Below, one piece after another: positions 8,540-17,099 of a stretch of DNA of 64,000 bases; the stretch's first letter is position 1, and every line of letters starts with the position of its first letter. The stretch comes from JAEUMD01 sp937950105 (GTDB lineage Bacteria; Pseudomonadota; Alphaproteobacteria; Rhizobiales; Hyphomicrobiaceae): positions 1-64,000 of the forward strand of contig DAISIT010000003.1 in assembly GCA_036821845.1 (NCBI GenBank), in the 5' to 3' direction. The position numbers and the translations under genes are program-made. Under the pieces are notes generated by a model. The model was given only the letters and a program-made list of their open reading frames with translations. It searched no databases and had not been told where the DNA came from.

Positions 8540-9064
8540 ATGTTGCCGAACTTCAAGAAGTCCGAGCCCGAGGCCAAGGCGCCCGGCGCACCCGCGACGC
8601 CTGCGGGGCAGACCCTCCAGCCGCCGCGTCCGCAACCGCCATCACTCCGCACCGGGTCCGAACGCGGCGCCCCGTCGGTGATCGGCCCCGATCTCATCAT
8701 CACCGGCAATCTGGTCTCCAAGGGAGAGATGCAGATCGACGGTGAGGTGCAGGGCGACATTCGCGGCACCAACATCATCATTGGTGAGCGCGCCAGGATC
8801 ACCGGCACGGTGATCGCCGAGGAGACGGTGATTCGCGGTCAGGTCATGGGCTCGGTGCGCAGCCGCCGCGTCATGCTGCAGACGTCGAGCCGGGTCGAGG
8901 GCGACATCTACCACCAGTCGCTGGCGATCGAGCAGGGCGCCTACTTCGAAGGCAAGTCGCGCCGCTCGGACGATCCGCTCGCCGGGACGGCACCGGCCGC
9001 GACCGCCGCGGCACCGGCCGCAATCCCGGCGACTCCGGCAGCAATCCCACCGGCCGCCGAGTAA
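8540..9064 (+). CDS. Bactofilin (polymer-forming cytoskeletal protein)
   Basis: A 174-residue protein with the bactofilin core (V-I-G-P-D-L-I-I-T-G-N-L through the V-I-A-E-E-T-V-I-R-G-Q repeats), flanked by flexible Pro/Ala-rich ends. Bactofilins form filaments without nucleotide and help place cell-wall or stalk enzymes. ATG 8540 has a strong ribosome-binding site (ggagggg, 8524-8530); the upstream TTG at 8522 is less likely. The C-terminal P-A-A-T-A-A-A-P repeats are typical unstructured tails. A strong hairpin follows the gene. No peptidoglycan enzyme is adjacent, so a specific partner cannot be proposed. Confidence 0.93.
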   Translation: MLPNFKKSEPEAKAPGAPATPAGQTLQPPRPQPPSLRTGSERGAPSVIGPDLIITGNLVSKGEMQIDGEVQGDIRGTNIIIGERARITGTVIAEETVIRGQVMGSVRSRRVMLQTSSRVEGDIYHQSLAIEQGAYFEGKSRRSDDPLAGTAPAATAAAPAAIPATPAAIPPAAE

Positions 9065-9113
9065 ACGGCGCCCCGAACTTGTCGCGGCAAGCTCTTACCA
9101 GCGTCAGAAACGA

Positions 9114-9138
9114 ACGGGCCGCCCTGAGGGCGGCCCGT
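9114..9138. terminator. Strong hairpin between convergent genes
   Basis: An 11-bp perfect GC-rich stem (9114-9124 with 9128-9138) and a three-base loop lie between the bactofilin gene and the convergent small exported protein. The stem is T-poor on both sides, so termination efficiency is uncertain, but position and strength suggest a two-way terminator. Confidence 0.7.
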
Positions 9139-9163
9139 CGTGTTTCAGGATGTCTTGCCCGGC

Positions 9164-9508
9164 TTACTTGCCGACCCGCGGCAGCCACCAGAGGCGGCGG
9201 CGGCGATCGTGCTTCTCGGCGAGGATGTGGAAGCTCGCGGCCTCCTGCTTGTGACGCAGCACGCGCGCCTCGCGCTTGGAGAGATGACCATCGGCCAGGA
9301 AGTCGTTCTTGAGGCTGGTGATGCGCTTCTGCTCGTGGCGGAGCTTGCGGCCCTCGGTCCAGGTGATCGAGCCGTCGCGGCGGCCGTCCTCGATGCGCTC
9401 GGCCTGGTTGGCGAGGCGCTTGTCGACCGGCTTGGTCGAGTGCGCGGACGCGGCGAGCGTGCCCGACATCACGAGGCCGGCGGCAAGAGCGAGGGTGGCG
9501 ATCTTCAT
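9164..9508 (-). CDS. Small exported basic protein, unknown
   Basis: A 114-residue protein with a clear signal peptide (M-K-I-A-T-L-A-L-A-A-G-L-V-M-S-G-T-L-A-A-S-A, cut probably after A-S-A). The mature part is helical and highly charged: R-I-E-D-G-R-R-D-G-S-I-T-W-T-E-G, then L-A-D-G-H-L-S-K-R-E-A, two similar segments each with a D-G-x-(I/L)-(T/S) turn followed by a helix. This two-segment pattern is common in small periplasmic proteins of Bradyrhizobium relatives, but I know no function. The D-G turns recall EF-hand loops without being complete. ATG 9508 is chosen because it opens the signal peptide. Confidence 0.75.
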   Translation of the reverse strand: MKIATLALAAGLVMSGTLAASAHSTKPVDKRLANQAERIEDGRRDGSITWTEGRKLRHEQKRITSLKNDFLADGHLSKREARVLRHKQEAASFHILAEKHDRRRRLWWLPRVGK

Positions 9509-9760
9509 TGTCGTTCTCCGTTGAGGGACCGGGCGGCGCCCGGTGTCGTTGCAGGTCAATTCGATGACGCGGAGAATGCGACTCCCGCTTTGAACCAACT
9601 CTGAACGCCGTTTTCATTCTGTGTTCATGTCGGCGGCGGCGGGTCGGGGCGGAGAACTCGCCTGAGATGGACGCGCGACGTGGCGGGCACGGCGAGCGGA
9701 TATGCTCCCGTCGGCGGCCGACAGCGCCCGCCGATGGAGAGGGCACTGCCGTTCGTGGTG

Positions 9761-10423
9761 TCACTTGATGGTGATGGTGAAGCTCGGCATCGCCTGCGCG
9801 CCCGGAGCCGACGGCGCTTCGGCCGAGGACGGCGCCTGTTTGGTGATCGAGCGCGTCGTCGCCGGTTTCGGCACGCGCTCCATGGGCGCGCCCGGCGTAT
9901 TGCACTTGCCGTTGTCCCAATAGTCCTTGGCGGTGGACGAGCGCACGCCCTCGTACATGGAATAGTGCAGCAGCTTGTTCGGCCCGCCGAACTGCGGCTT
10001 CTCCATCAGCGTCTTCATCGCCTCCGCCATGATGGTGGCGGCGGCCTCGAGATCGTACTTCTCGTTGCCGGCCAGCTTGCACTGCTTCATTACGAACAGC
10101 CAGTCGTGGATGATGAAGGCCGGGGCGTATCCCCACGGCGAGTAGCCCTTGATGGCGCGCAGCGCGGTCGGGATCGAGCCGCCGTCGGTGTACATGGCGG
10201 CGGGCGTGATGACCGTGCCGTCCGAGCGCTTGAAGGTCAGCGGATTGGCGGGATCGGGCTCGTAGAGGAAGCTGTCGTTGCCGATCCAGGTGACGCGCAG
10301 CGTGCCCTTGAGATCGCCGGTGCTGGTCTTGTCGTAGTGCCAGCCGAACAACTGGTCGAGGCAGCCACCGAACGCGATCGTCGTGCCGGCGACGGCCAGC
10401 GCCATCAACTTCTTCCGCATCAT
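9761..10423 (-). CDS. DUF1353-family lipoprotein
   Basis: A 220-residue protein with a lipoprotein signal (I-A-F-G-G-C, Cys21). The DUF1353 core includes Y-T-D-G-G-S-I-P and, further on, P-A-F-I-I-H-D-W-L, the Asp and His-Asp pattern seen in this family, which occurs in phages and bacteria without an established role. The C-terminal 40 residues are low-complexity and Pro/Ser/Ala-rich. Paired ATGs open the gene; a gggaga ribosome-binding site favours 10423. It is divergent from gatB, with 116 bp between them holding both promoters. Confidence 0.8.
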   Translation of the reverse strand: MMRKKLMALAVAGTTIAFGGCLDQLFGWHYDKTSTGDLKGTLRVTWIGNDSFLYEPDPANPLTFKRSDGTVITPAAMYTDGGSIPTALRAIKGYSPWGYAPAFIIHDWLFVMKQCKLAGNEKYDLEAAATIMAEAMKTLMEKPQFGGPNKLLHYSMYEGVRSSTAKDYWDNGKCNTPGAPMERVPKPATTRSITKQAPSSAEAPSAPGAQAMPSFTITIK

Positions 10424-10539
10424 AGAGAAATCTCCCTCACTCGTGGCCGGCGCCAGCGGCGCTTGACCTCACAACGGCACCGGCCTACCAGAGCCGGAGC
10501 CAGTTTTCGAGCCCCCTTCATGAGATCACGGACGAGCCC

Positions 10540-12015
10540 ATGAGCAAGCCCGCACGCGCAGCGAAATCCAACCTCATTCCCGGTGCCACCGGCGATTGGG
10601 AGGTGGTGATCGGCATGGAAGTGCACGCGCAGGTGAATTCGCGCGCCAAGCTGTTTTCGGGCGCCTCGACCGCATTCGGCGGTGAGCCGAACAACCACGT
10701 GTCGCTGGTCGATGCGGCGATGCCCGGCATGCTGCCGGTCATCAACGAGGAATGCGTGGCGCAGGCGATCCGCACCGGTCTCGGGCTCAAGGCGGAGATC
10801 AATCTGCGCAGCGTGTTCGACCGCAAGAACTACTTCTATCCCGACCTGCCGCAGGGCTACCAGATCAGCCAGTACAAGCAGCCGATCGTCGGCGAGGGCG
10901 AGATCGAGATCGACATCGACGGCGAGGTGAAGAAGGTCGGCATCGAGCGGCTGCATCTCGAGCAGGACGCCGGGAAGTCGATCCACGACCAGAGCCCGGA
11001 CTATTCGTTCGTCGACCTGAACCGCTCGGGCGTGGCGTTGATGGAGATCGTGTCGAAGCCGGATTTGCGCTCGTCGAAGGAAGCGCAGGCCTACGTGACG
11101 AAGCTCAGGACCATCCTGCGTTATCTCGGCACCTGCGACGGCGACATGGAGAAAGGCAACCTGCGCGCCGACGTCAACGTCTCGGTGAGGAAACCCGGTG
11201 ACAAGCTCGGTACGCGCTGCGAGATCAAGAACGTCAATTCGATCCGCTTCATCGGCCAGGCGGTCGAGGTCGAGGCGCGCCGCCAGATCGACATCATCGA
11301 GGGCGGCGGAAAGATCGACCAGGAAACGCGGCTGTTCGATCCGGGCAAGGGTGAGACGCGCTCGATGCGCTCGAAGGAAGAGGCGCACGACTACCGCTAT
11401 TTCCCCGATCCCGATCTGCTGCCGCTCGAGTTTACGCAGAGCTACGTCGACGACCTGAAGCAGCATCTGCCCGAGCTTCCGGACGAGAAGATCGCGCGCT
11501 TCATGAAGGACTACGGCCTCTCGCACTACGACGCCAACGTGCTGGTGGCCGAGCGCGAGCGCGCCGATTTCTTCGAGGCCGTTGCAAAAGGACGCGACGG
11601 CAAGCTCGCCGCCAACTGGGTCATCAACGAACTGCTCGGCCGCCTGAACAAGGACGGCCACGACATCGCCGACAGCCCTGTTTCGGCGGCGCAGATCGGC
11701 GGCATCGTGGGCCTCATCAGCGACGGCACCATCTCCGGCAAGATCGCCAAGGACCTGTTCGAGATCGTCTGGAGCGAGGGCGGCGATCCGGCCGAGATCG
11801 TCGAAGCGCGCGGCATGAAGCAGGTGACGGACACCGGCGCCATCGAGAAGGCGGTCGATGAAATCATCGCGGCCAACCCCGACAAGGTAGCGCAGGTGGT
11901 GGCGAAGCCGTCGATGCTCGGCTGGTTCGTCGGCCAGGTGATGAAGCAGAGCGGCGGCAAGGCCAACCCCGCCGCCGTCAACGACATCCTGAAAAAGAAG
12001 CTCGGCATAGCGTGA
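10540..12015 (+). CDS. gatB: Asp-tRNA(Asn)/Glu-tRNA(Gln) amidotransferase subunit B
   Basis: A 491-residue protein of normal GatB length. The family opening W-E-V-V-I-G-M-E-V-H-A-Q, the Y-F-Y-P-D-L-P-Q-G-Y-Q-I-S-Q-Y signature and the C-terminal tail domain with N-P-A-A-V-N-D-I-L-K-K-K-L are all present. With GatA and GatC it turns misacylated Glu-tRNA(Gln), or Asp-tRNA(Asn), into the correct amide using glutamine; GatB binds the tRNA and holds the kinase site. gatA and gatC are not in this window, so the operon is split or lies elsewhere. An unknown gene follows after seven bases. Confidence 0.98.
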   Translation: MSKPARAAKSNLIPGATGDWEVVIGMEVHAQVNSRAKLFSGASTAFGGEPNNHVSLVDAAMPGMLPVINEECVAQAIRTGLGLKAEINLRSVFDRKNYFYPDLPQGYQISQYKQPIVGEGEIEIDIDGEVKKVGIERLHLEQDAGKSIHDQSPDYSFVDLNRSGVALMEIVSKPDLRSSKEAQAYVTKLRTILRYLGTCDGDMEKGNLRADVNVSVRKPGDKLGTRCEIKNVNSIRFIGQAVEVEARRQIDIIEGGGKIDQETRLFDPGKGETRSMRSKEEAHDYRYFPDPDLLPLEFTQSYVDDLKQHLPELPDEKIARFMKDYGLSHYDANVLVAERERADFFEAVAKGRDGKLAANWVINELLGRLNKDGHDIADSPVSAAQIGGIVGLISDGTISGKIAKDLFEIVWSEGGDPAEIVEARGMKQVTDTGAIEKAVDEIIAANPDKVAQVVAKPSMLGWFVGQVMKQSGGKANPAAVNDILKKKLGIA

Positions 12016-12022
12016 GGCGGGC

Positions 12023-12625
12023 ATGACCGGCGAAGTGGCGCTGCCGGAGTGCTATCGCTGTCAGTTCGACGAGCAGGGCTATCCGTGCCAGCGTGCGGAT
12101 GACGCGGGCCTCGATTACGCAAAGATCGCCCGCGACATCGTGCGGGCAGGGCGCGCCTTCGCCGGTGAAATGATCGACGAAGCGCTCTACGCCGAGGCGC
12201 GCTGGGCGAGCGACTGCGAGTTCGAGATCGAGAACGAGCATCCCGAGCACATCCTGCCGCTCGCCATCGCCGCCATCGATGCCTGCGAGACACTGCAGGA
12301 CGCGGCCTATGTCGCCGCCGGCATCGTCGAGAACATGATGGTGAAGCACGGTCCTCGCGTCATCAGCGACGTCGAGCGCCTCGCGTCGAAGAGCGGCAAG
12401 TTCCGCTACGTGCTGTCGGGCATCTGGAGCCAGGGCGACAGCATCGACAAGGGCGTGTGGGAACGCATCGGAATCGCGGTGGCGCAGGGCGGGCGCATGA
12501 GCGCCGACGGGCGCGGACCGTGGGACGGCAATCCCGTCACCGTGCTCGACGACGAGGCCGCGGAAACGCTGCTGAAGGAGAGTGTCACCGACGCCGCTCG
12601 CACGTTCGGCATCATCGCGGATTGA
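12023..12625 (+). CDS. Unknown cytoplasmic protein behind gatB
   Basis: A 200-residue acidic protein without signal peptide or membrane segment. It starts 7 bp after the gatB stop with gaggcggg as ribosome-binding site, so it is likely cotranscribed. The front has C-Y-R-C and a third cysteine 11 residues on, a possible metal or redox site. The middle (E-N-M-M-V-K-H-G-P-R-V-I-S-D-V-E) and L-S-G-I-W resemble proteins grouped as DUF6869; I hold that match loosely. It converges with the EEP-family gene with only 19 bp between the stops. Confidence 0.7.
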   Translation: MTGEVALPECYRCQFDEQGYPCQRADDAGLDYAKIARDIVRAGRAFAGEMIDEALYAEARWASDCEFEIENEHPEHILPLAIAAIDACETLQDAAYVAAGIVENMMVKHGPRVISDVERLASKSGKFRYVLSGIWSQGDSIDKGVWERIGIAVAQGGRMSADGRGPWDGNPVTVLDDEAAETLLKESVTDAARTFGIIAD

Positions 12626-12644
12626 AGGCCGCGCCGGTCCCGTT

Positions 12645-13754
12645 TCAGAGGCGTTTGCCGCTCACGTGTTCGCCGCCGACTTTCGCCGCCGGGGAGGCTG
12701 TATCGGGCGCGTTCTGCTCGCCGGCCATCAGCGTCGCCTTCTCCGGCAGGCGAATCGCAGACCACAGCGGCAGATGATCGGAGCCGACCGGGCGGCCGAT
12801 GCGCTGGTCGACGACGGTCAGCCCCGACGACACGAACGCATGGTCGATCTGCACCTGCGGCAGCGGCATCGGCGCAGGCCAGGCCGGCCAGCTTGCCAGC
12901 ACGCGCTCCGGTGCAGAGAGGCCCGATGCGCTCGCGAACGCATCGTAGCTCGCCGATAGCCGCGTCATGTTGAAATCACCCGCGACGATCACCTCGCCCT
13001 CGATGCCGCGCACGTGCTTCGCCAGACCGGCGAGCTGCGCCTCATGCCAGTCGTGGCGCTTGCTCGGGCGGTAGATGTGCGTGCCGATGACGGTGACCCT
13101 GGAGCCGCGCACGTCCCCGCTGCGGAACTCGGCCCACACCATCGGCGGATTACTGAGCGTCGGCATGCGCGTGCCGGAGCGTTCGAAGCGTTCGCGCGCC
13201 AGCAGCACCTGCGAGCAGGGCCAGGCCTCGGCACAACTCACCTGATGGGGATACTTGCGCTTCACGCGCTCGAGCAGCGCCGCCTTGTCGGGTCCGAATT
13301 CGGACAGCAGCACGATGTCGGCGTCGGCCCGCGCCAGATACAGCATCAGGGCTTCGGGGCGCGCGTTGTCGTGCCACGCATTGATGGCGACCAGACGCAG
13401 GACGCGCGGTTCGGCGCGGCTGGCGACGGTGCGATGCCACGGCAGGAACTCCTCGCCCGGCCGCTCGCGCGCGTCGAGTGTCGTCAGCGACGGCGCGATG
13501 GCGACGAGCCCAAGCGCGCTGGCGAGGAACATCAGCCGGCCGGTCCTGAGCAGCAGGGTGGCGGCGGCGACGAGGGTCGCCGCCAGGGCATGGAGCGCCA
13601 GCGGCGCGGCGATGTCGAGCACCGGCCAGACGTCGCGCAGCACGGTCATCCACAGCACGGCGCCGGCCGTCGCGAGCATCAGCCAAGCGATTGCCGCCGC
13701 GAGGGTTCCCCCGCGCTCCCCTGCGATGATCGACCGAACGAAACCCAACGCCAC
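12645..13754 (-). CDS. Endonuclease/exonuclease/phosphatase (EEP) family membrane protein
   Basis: The first 110 residues form about three membrane segments (A-I-A-W-L-M-L-A-T-A-G-A-V-L-W, then L-A-L-H-A-L-A-A-T-L-V-A-A-A). They are followed by an EEP catalytic domain with N-A-W-H-D-N, L-L-S-E-F-G, V-A-G-D-F-N-M-T and the final G-S-D-H-L-P-L motif, which carry the Asn, Glu, Asp-x-Asn and Asp-His residues of the active site. Membrane-anchored EEP proteins of this layout are common and their substrates are usually unknown. I chose GTG 13754 because caggag lies just upstream; the frame is open to 13835. Confidence 0.85.
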   Translation of the reverse strand: MALGFVRSIIAGERGGTLAAAIAWLMLATAGAVLWMTVLRDVWPVLDIAAPLALHALAATLVAAATLLLRTGRLMFLASALGLVAIAPSLTTLDARERPGEEFLPWHRTVASRAEPRVLRLVAINAWHDNARPEALMLYLARADADIVLLSEFGPDKAALLERVKRKYPHQVSCAEAWPCSQVLLARERFERSGTRMPTLSNPPMVWAEFRSGDVRGSRVTVIGTHIYRPSKRHDWHEAQLAGLAKHVRGIEGEVIVAGDFNMTRLSASYDAFASASGLSAPERVLASWPAWPAPMPLPQVQIDHAFVSSGLTVVDQRIGRPVGSDHLPLWSAIRLPEKATLMAGEQNAPDTASPAAKVGGEHVSGKRL

Positions 13755-14137
13755 ACACTCCTGTCGCGGTTCGCTTGCACGTGACCGCACGGCAAGGCCC
13801 GGCTTCGACAGACGTCGGGGCTTGCTCTCAACCAATTGTTAACCCATTTTCCCGCGGACGGCACTGCGAACCGCGTTCGCGGGACACTTCTCACGTCCGT
13901 GGATGGGCGAGTGGAGGGTTTTGCAAGCGCCGTGCCCGCAAGCGCGATGCCTGCGGGCAGGGTGGGGGCCGACGGGCTCGGGGGGCTCCTGGCTGGTGAA
14001 GCACGAAGCGTCGCTTGCCCTCAGAGGCCGGCGGCGAGGCGACTGCGCGCGGGTGCTCTGCATCCGCGTCGGCCTGGAACGAGACGAGAGGCAGCGCAGA
14101 CGGCATCCGCCGCGACGCGCCAGATGAAGGGCGGCCC
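13755..14137. other. Gene-free divergent intergenic region
   Basis: About 380 bp between the EEP gene and the first DedA gene. Open frames here lack ribosome-binding sites and protein-like composition. An A/T-richer patch at 13829-13852 may belong to a promoter, and CCCGCG...CGCGGG bases can pair at about 13853-13885. Nothing else is recognised. Confidence 0.5.
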
Positions 14138-14683
14138 ATGTCGCTGCAGGAATACGCCGACGCGATCATCACGTTCGTGCGCGACAATCCCAACTGGACG
14201 GCGCCAATCATCTTCCTGCTGGCGTTCGGCGAGAGCATCGCCTTCGTCTCGCTGGTGCTGCCGTTCTGGGGCATGCTGGTCGCCATCGGCGTCATGATCG
14301 GCGGTGCCGACATCTCGACGTTCGTCATCATATGGATCGCCGCCAGCGTCGGCGCCGCGCTCGGCGACTGGGTCTCGTACTGGCTGGGCTTCCACTTCCA
14401 CGACAGAATCGCGGCCATGTGGCCGCTGTCAAAATACCCGGACCTGCTGCCGCGCGGGCATGCGTTCATGGAGAAGTACGGCGTCTGGGCGATCGTGCTC
14501 GGCCGCTTCTCGGGTCCGTTCCGCGCCTCGGTGCCGATCGTCGCTGGCGCCACGCAGATGGATCGCACTCACTTCCAGATCGCCAACTGGCTGTCGGCTT
14601 TCCTGTGGGCGGGCGTGCTGCTGCTGTTCGGCGACGGCATCGGCCAGGTGTTCACGTGGGGCCGTCAGGTGCTCGGCTGGTGA
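14138..14683 (+). CDS. DedA-family membrane protein, first copy
   Basis: A 181-residue protein with four to five hydrophobic segments and the DedA marks G-E-S-I-A-F-V-S-L-V-L-P near residue 30 and G-P-F-R-A-S-V-P-I-V-A-G-A near 130. DedA proteins are inner-membrane relatives of flippases, and several help recycle undecaprenyl phosphate or phosphatidylethanolamine. It begins at ATG 14138. The stop overlaps the start of a second DedA gene (TGATG), so the two are translated together. The arginine that matters in E. coli homologues is kept in G-P-F-R. Confidence 0.9.
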   Translation: MSLQEYADAIITFVRDNPNWTAPIIFLLAFGESIAFVSLVLPFWGMLVAIGVMIGGADISTFVIIWIAASVGAALGDWVSYWLGFHFHDRIAAMWPLSKYPDLLPRGHAFMEKYGVWAIVLGRFSGPFRASVPIVAGATQMDRTHFQIANWLSAFLWAGVLLLFGDGIGQVFTWGRQVLGW

Positions 14684-15219
14684 TGGCGGTCGCGTCGACC
14701 GGCGCTGGCGAGGGCCTCAAGGAGCAACTGATCGGCTTTGTCGCCGCCAACATCGCGCTGGCCGAGCCGCTGGTGTTCCTGCTCGGTTTCGCCGAAAGCA
14801 TCGTCTTCCTGTCCCTGCTGGTGCCGTCGACGTTCCTGTTTCTCGCCATCGGCGGCCTGCATCAGGCGGCGGGCGGGCATTTCGTGCCGCTGTGGCTGGC
14901 GGCGGCGGCGGGCGCCTTTCTCGGCGATGTCATCTCGTATGCGATCGGGCGCTATTTCCGCCACGAGGTGGCAGGGCTCTGGCCGTTCTCGAAGAAGCCG
15001 GAATGGTACGTGCTGGCGCGGGCGTTCTTCCAGAGGTGGGGCATGCTCGGCGTGGTCGGCTCCAAGTTCCTCGGCATGATGCGGCCGTTCGTGCCCGTGG
15101 TGGCGGGAGCGACCGGCATGCGCTGGCCGCTGTTCCTGATCGCCAGCGCCATTTCGTGCCTGATGTGGTCGGGCGCGTTCCTGGGGCCGGGCCACGGCCT
15201 CGTCTGGTTCATGCGCTGA
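14683..15219 (+). CDS. DedA-family membrane protein, second copy
   Basis: A 178-residue protein with the same layout as its upstream neighbour: F-A-E-S-I-V-F-L-S-L-L-V-P near residue 38 and M-M-R-P-F-V-P-V-V-A-G-A-T near 130. ATG 14683 overlaps the preceding stop by one base, a sign of coupled translation. The two are clearly related but diverged, so this is an old tandem duplication and not a recent one. The pair could work as a heteromer; that is inference. Confidence 0.9.
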   Translation: MAVASTGAGEGLKEQLIGFVAANIALAEPLVFLLGFAESIVFLSLLVPSTFLFLAIGGLHQAAGGHFVPLWLAAAAGAFLGDVISYAIGRYFRHEVAGLWPFSKKPEWYVLARAFFQRWGMLGVVGSKFLGMMRPFVPVVAGATGMRWPLFLIASAISCLMWSGAFLGPGHGLVWFMR

Positions 15220-15368
15220 CAGACGATCTGGCGATGGCGCCAATTCCAGCCAATCCGCAGCGCGGGGCTTGCCGAGCGGCGGCGGATCGCCTAGAGGGAG
15301 GGCCAACCCGGCGGCGCGCACTCCGCAGCGCTGCCCAGCGAGCTATTGCCAATTCACCGAGGTGAGCC

Positions 15369-15536
15369 ATGACCGCCCGTTCGGACCGCAACGTCGAGAC
15401 GCAGAAGAAGAAGGCCCGCCGCGTCATTCCGCGCGCCAAGGTCACGCGCAACCAGGGCAATACGGCCGGCGCCCGCAAGCGCCTGAAAAAGCTCGCGGCC
15501 AAGGCCCAGAACGCCAGGGCGAAGGCGGCCGGCTGA
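15369..15536 (+). CDS. 55-residue very basic protein, unknown
   Basis: A short gene opening at ATG 15369 behind a strong ribosome-binding site (gaggtga, 15358-15364). The product is almost all Lys, Arg, Ala, Gln and Asn (ends A-Q-N-A-R-A-K-A-A-G) with no hydrophobic core, like a nucleic-acid-binding tail. It resembles short Lys/Ala-rich proteins often found in Rhizobiales genomes, but I recognise no family. It stands alone between dedA and the P450 gene. Confidence 0.6.
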   Translation: MTARSDRNVETQKKKARRVIPRAKVTRNQGNTAGARKRLKKLAAKAQNARAKAAG

Positions 15537-15671
15537 GCCCGCCCGCGGTCGTACCGGCCGTCGCGGCGGCCCGTCGTAGCGGATTCCCATGACGTCCTCC
15601 GGCGACCGCCATGACGGGCGCATCGGATTCGTGCATACTCCTTGGCCTTGTGGCTTTGGGAGCGTCCGGTC

Positions 15672-17093
15672 ATGTCCGAAGCCGGCCTGTCGGCAGCGAG
15701 CGCATCTGACGCGGGCACCGGGCTCTACCCGCCGACGCTGACGCCGTCCGAACAGCCACTCGGCCTCACCCGCTTTCTGCTGGCCTGCGCCGACAATCCC
15801 CTCGCCACGATCCCTGCTGCCGCCTTCCGCGAGCCGGTTCACGCCTTCGTGCCGGTGCGAGGGCGGCGCGTGCTGTGGGTGTGCGATCCCGACTGGACGG
15901 AGCGCATCCTCGTCGCCGACGCCGATCGCTACCGCAAAACCGAGATCGAGCGACGCGTACTGGAGCCGGCCGCCGGTGACGGCGTGCTGACGGCGAACGG
16001 AGTGAGCTGGCGCTGGCAGCGACGCGTGCTCGCCCCGCTGTTCCGGCATGGCGAGATCGTGCGCTACGTGCCGGAGATGCGTGCCGCCGCCGAGCATCTG
16101 ACGGGCGCGTGGCAGGCGTCGGCAGGGCGCCGCACGACCATCCGGCAGATCGACGCCGACATGACGTCGGTGACGTTCGACGTGATCGTGCGCACCATGC
16201 TGGCGGGTGGCGCGCCGAGCGATGTCGCCGAGGTGATGCGTGCGGGGGCAGCCTACCTCGAGGCGACGCCGTGGGAGATCGGCTTCTCGATCCTCGGCCT
16301 GCCGCGCTGGTTGCCGCACCCGGCCTGGCTGAAGCTGCGCCGCAATGCGAGTGCACTCCGCCGCGCTGTCGGCACCATCATCGACGATCGCCGCCGCCGG
16401 GTCGACACGTCGGGCGACGAGGCGCCCGATCTGCTCGGCCGCCTGCTCGCCGCGCGCGATCCAGAGACGGCGGCGCCGCTGACGCACGATCAACTGGTCG
16501 ACAATCTGGCGACACTGCTCGAGGCTGGTCACGAGACGACGGCCAAAGCGCTGACCTGGTCGCTCTATCTTCTGGCGCGGGCGCCCGTGTGGCAGGACCG
16601 TGTGCGCGACGAGGTGCAGCGCGTGGCCGGGAGCGCACCTCTTGAGGCGTCGCATCTCGACGCCCTCGAAGTGACGGAGCGCGTGCTGAGGGAGGCGATG
16701 CGGCTCTACCCGCCGGCACCGATGCTGGCACGGACGCCGCTCGCGCGCGAAACCATCGCCGGCCACGAGGTGGCGCCGGGCGAACAGATCCTGATGCCGG
16801 TGTTCGCCATTCATCGCCATCGCCGGCTGTGGTCCGATCCCGATCGCTTCAATCCCGACCGCTTCCTGCCCGAACGCGCCGAGACCTATCGGCGCACGCA
16901 GTACATGCCGTTCGGAGCGGGGCCGCGCATCTGCATCGGCGCCTCGTTCGCGCTGGTCGAAGCCAAGGTGCTGCTGGCGAGCCTGATCCGCGCGGCGCGC
17001 TTCGGCTGGGACGGCAAGCACATGCCGGAACCGCAGAGCCGCGTCACGCTGCGCCCGAAAGGCGGCATGCCGCTCGCCGTCGAGATGCTGTGA
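15672..17093 (+). CDS. Cytochrome P450
   Basis: A 473-residue P450. The oxygen-binding helix reads E-A-G-H-E-T-T (284-290), the ExxR pair is E336/R339, and the heme loop F-G-A-G-P-R-I-C-I-G places the axial cysteine at 421. It is a soluble bacterial form with no membrane anchor. The sequence resembles the CYP102/CYP4-like group of bacterial fatty-acid or alkane hydroxylases more than the camphor type, but substrate cannot be read from sequence. No ferredoxin or reductase gene is adjacent, so electrons must come from elsewhere. ATG 15672 with gggag upstream was chosen over the TTG at 15642. Confidence 0.95.
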   Translation: MSEAGLSAASASDAGTGLYPPTLTPSEQPLGLTRFLLACADNPLATIPAAAFREPVHAFVPVRGRRVLWVCDPDWTERILVADADRYRKTEIERRVLEPAAGDGVLTANGVSWRWQRRVLAPLFRHGEIVRYVPEMRAAAEHLTGAWQASAGRRTTIRQIDADMTSVTFDVIVRTMLAGGAPSDVAEVMRAGAAYLEATPWEIGFSILGLPRWLPHPAWLKLRRNASALRRAVGTIIDDRRRRVDTSGDEAPDLLGRLLAARDPETAAPLTHDQLVDNLATLLEAGHETTAKALTWSLYLLARAPVWQDRVRDEVQRVAGSAPLEASHLDALEVTERVLREAMRLYPPAPMLARTPLARETIAGHEVAPGEQILMPVFAIHRHRRLWSDPDRFNPDRFLPERAETYRRTQYMPFGAGPRICIGASFALVEAKVLLASLIRAARFGWDGKHMPEPQSRVTLRPKGGMPLAVEML

Positions 17094-17099
17094 GGCGCG

